DNA of 64,000 nucleotides from Lachnospiraceae bacterium (GTDB lineage: Bacteria > Bacillota > Clostridia > Lachnospirales > Lachnospiraceae), in assembly GCA_017436305.1 (NCBI GenBank), contig JAFSDJ010000066.1, positions 1-64,000 on the forward strand. The letters are read 5' to 3'. Position 1 is the stretch's first letter, and each line of letters opens with the position of its first letter. Below the pieces are notes generated by a model. That model saw nothing but the letters and a program-made list of their open reading frames with translations. It made no database searches and was not told the origin of the DNA. The position numbers and the translations under genes are program-made. This document shows, one piece after another, positions 62,456-64,000 of this stretch.

Positions 62456-64000
62456 TCAGGACACGAAATCAAACAGACTAATCTGATTAGACTCCGGCAA
62501 ATCTCCCAGCAGATTCAGCTTATCCATAAGCTCTATAATGGTTTTAGACACCTTAGTTCTTTGTCTGAAATCATCCTTAGATAAATAAGGACCATCCTTA
62601 GAAGCCTCCATAATTGCCTCGGCTGCTTTCTCACCAAGACCGTCTATACTGCTTAAAGAAGGCATTAATTTTCCATCCACAATCTGAAACAGTCTGGAAT
62701 TGGATTTAAAAATATCAATAGGAACAAAATCAAAACCCCTTGCATACATTTCCTGTACAATCTTCATATCCTTATAAGTATCCTGCTCTTTTTTGGAAAG
62801 ATCATCTTTCCGGCTGTTATACTCTGCCATAACATTTTCCAGATGTTTTTGTCCCTGACACATAATTTCATAGGAAAAAGCTGAAGCCCTGATACTAAAA
62901 TAGGCTGCATAATAAGCCAGTGGATAATTCACTTTACAATATGCAATTCGCCACGCCATCATAACGTAAGCCGCCGCATGTGCTTTTGGGAACATGTACT
63001 TAATTTTCTTACAGGACCATATGTACCAGTCCGGTACGCCTGCTGCCGTCATAGCTTCTTCCCACTCCGGTTTTAAGCCTTTTCCCTTTCTTACACTTTC
63101 CATAATGGTAAAGGAAAGTGCCTCTTCTACCCCGGTGTTAATCAAATAGGTCATAATATCGTCACGGGTACAAATGGCTGTGGAAATGGTTGCCTTTCCT
63201 TCTTCAATTAAGGTTTGGGCATTACCAAGCCACACATCTGTTCCATGAGACAAACCGGAAATACGAACTAAATCCGAAAAGGAGGACGGCTTTGTATCCA
63301 CTAACATTTGGATAACAAAATCTGTTCCAAATTCCGGTATTCCAAGTGAGCCTAAAGGACAACCATCAATCTGGTCCGGTGTAATCCCCAAAGCCTGCGT
63401 GCTTCTAAATAAGGACATAACCTGTTGATCATCTAATGGAATTTTAACCGCGTCGATACCCGTTAAATCCTCTAACATACGAATCATGGTAGGATCGTCG
63501 TGTCCAAGTATATCAAGCTTTAACAGATTATGGTCAATGGAGTGATAATCAAAGTGGGTTGTTACAATATCCGTTGTCATATCATTGGCCGGATGCTGGA
63601 TAGGGGTAAAGGAGTTAATATCCTGGCCAAGAGGCAATACAATAATACCTCCCGGGTGCTGTCCGGTAGAACGTCTGATGCCTGTACAACCTTCTACTAT
63701 TCGATTAATTTCACATGTTCTCTTTCTCTGCCCTCTTTCTTCAAAATAATTTTTAACATATCCGAAAGCAGTTTTATCCGCCAATGTACCAATGGTTCCG
63801 GCTCTGAAGGTCTGGCCTGCACCGAAAATAACTTCTGTATATTTATGTGCCTTACTTTGGTATTCACCGGAAAAATTTAAGTCAATATCCGGTTCCTTAT
63901 CCCCCTTAAATCCAAGGAATGTTTCAAACGGAATGTCAAATCCGTCTTTCTTTAAAGGCTCACCACAGTTTGGACAGTTCTTATCCGGCATATCACAGCC
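62456..64000 (-). CDS. polC: DNA polymerase III PolC, C-terminal part
   Basis: Replicative polymerase of low-GC Gram-positives; 515 C-terminal residues are in the window, the rest lies beyond its right edge. Seen: structural zinc cysteines (GCD...CPNCGEPL), the catalytic palm region DKEPDIDLNFSGEYQ, GQHPGGIIVLP, KAHAAAYVMMAWRIAYCK, helix-hairpin-helix SSIDGLGEKAAEAIMEAS, and a C-terminal beta-clamp motif QISLFDF. The sequence is intact to its stop. No terminator was seen after it; the FN3 gene promoter follows. Confidence 0.97.
   Translation of the reverse strand, partial: GCDMPDKNCPNCGEPLKKDGFDIPFETFLGFKGDKEPDIDLNFSGEYQSKAHKYTEVIFGAGQTFRAGTIGTLADKTAFGYVKNYFEERGQRKRTCEINRIVEGCTGIRRSTGQHPGGIIVLPLGQDINSFTPIQHPANDMTTDIVTTHFDYHSIDHNLLKLDILGHDDPTMIRMLEDLTGIDAVKIPLDDQQVMSLFRSTQALGITPDQIDGCPLGSLGIPEFGTDFVIQMLVDTKPSSFSDLVRISGLSHGTDVWLGNAQTLIEEGKATISTAICTRDDIMTYLINTGVEEALSFTIMESVRKGKGLKPEWEEAMTAAGVPDWYIWSCKKIKYMFPKAHAAAYVMMAWRIAYCKVNYPLAYYAAYFSIRASAFSYEIMCQGQKHLENVMAEYNSRKDDLSKKEQDTYKDMKIVQEMYARGFDFVPIDIFKSNSRLFQIVDGKLMPSLSSIDGLGEKAAEAIMEASKDGPYLSKDDFRQRTKVSKTIIELMDKLNLLGDLPESNQISLFDFVS

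Overview
This is a low-GC Firmicute chromosome segment, most likely from a spore-former-derived member of the Clostridia (Lachnospiraceae-like). The evidence is a Gram-positive PolC, a smpB-ssrA pair, spoIIM, spoIVB, a full spoIIIA gene set, and strong AGGAGG-type ribosome binding sites with A/T-rich spacers. No species can be named from the sequence alone. Almost every gene is on the minus strand. The only plus-strand genes I support are a PHP-family phosphatase (12.8-13.6 kb) and the flippase/DAHP synthase pair (17.2-19.7 kb). No transposase, phage, CRISPR, toxin-antitoxin or defence genes are visible, so this is core chromosome.

Layout. 0-0.36 kb: the first 28 nt of a 16S rRNA gene leaving the window leftwards, with its leader and strong promoter. 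0.36-4.1 kb: two-component system with a lipoprotein, and an unknown membrane protein. 4.1-7.6 kb: secG, rnr, smpB and the tmRNA gene (export plus trans-translation). 7.7-8.9 kb: two tandem paralogous secreted proteins. 9.1-12.5 kb: gap, pgk and tpiA, each with its own structured intergenic region. 12.7-20.7 kb: PHP phosphatase, an unknown protein, nifS-iscU-mnmA (sulfur delivery to tRNA), SpoVB-type flippase, DAHP synthase, XerD-type recombinase. 20.9-27.1 kb: spoIIM, NUDIX hydrolase, aminotransferase, RNase Y, recX and recA with two LexA-type boxes. 27.5-34.5 kb: secreted papain-like protease, zinc-ribbon membrane protein, cinA-pgsA-rimO. 34.6-40 kb: yicC-gmk-rpoZ, rqcH, glgA. 40-51 kb: the conserved Firmicute block spo0A-spoIVB-recN-argR-nadK-tlyA-dxs-ispA-xseB-xseA-nusB-asp23. 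51-55.2 kb: transglutaminase-like lipoprotein, prfC, deoB. 55.3-60.7 kb: spoIIIAH back to spoIIIAA. 61-64 kb: secreted fibronectin type III protein and the 3' part of polC.

How it works together. The window links central glycolysis, isoprenoid synthesis (dxs, ispA), translation rescue (tmRNA, SmpB, RqcH, RNase R), recombination and repair (RecA, RecX, RecN, ExoVII, XerD), and endospore engulfment and mother-cell channel genes. The most striking anomaly is the spo0A gene at its canonical position next to spoIVB. It encodes an intact DNA-binding domain, but the receiver domain is reduced to about its first 35 residues, so the phosphoacceptor aspartate is absent. Other items worth checking are a three-hairpin small RNA candidate upstream of spoIIIAA on the opposite strand, a 102-nt hairpin inside the spoIIIA gene set between AG and AH, and several palindromic operators and structured leaders in the glycolytic and aminotransferase promoters.
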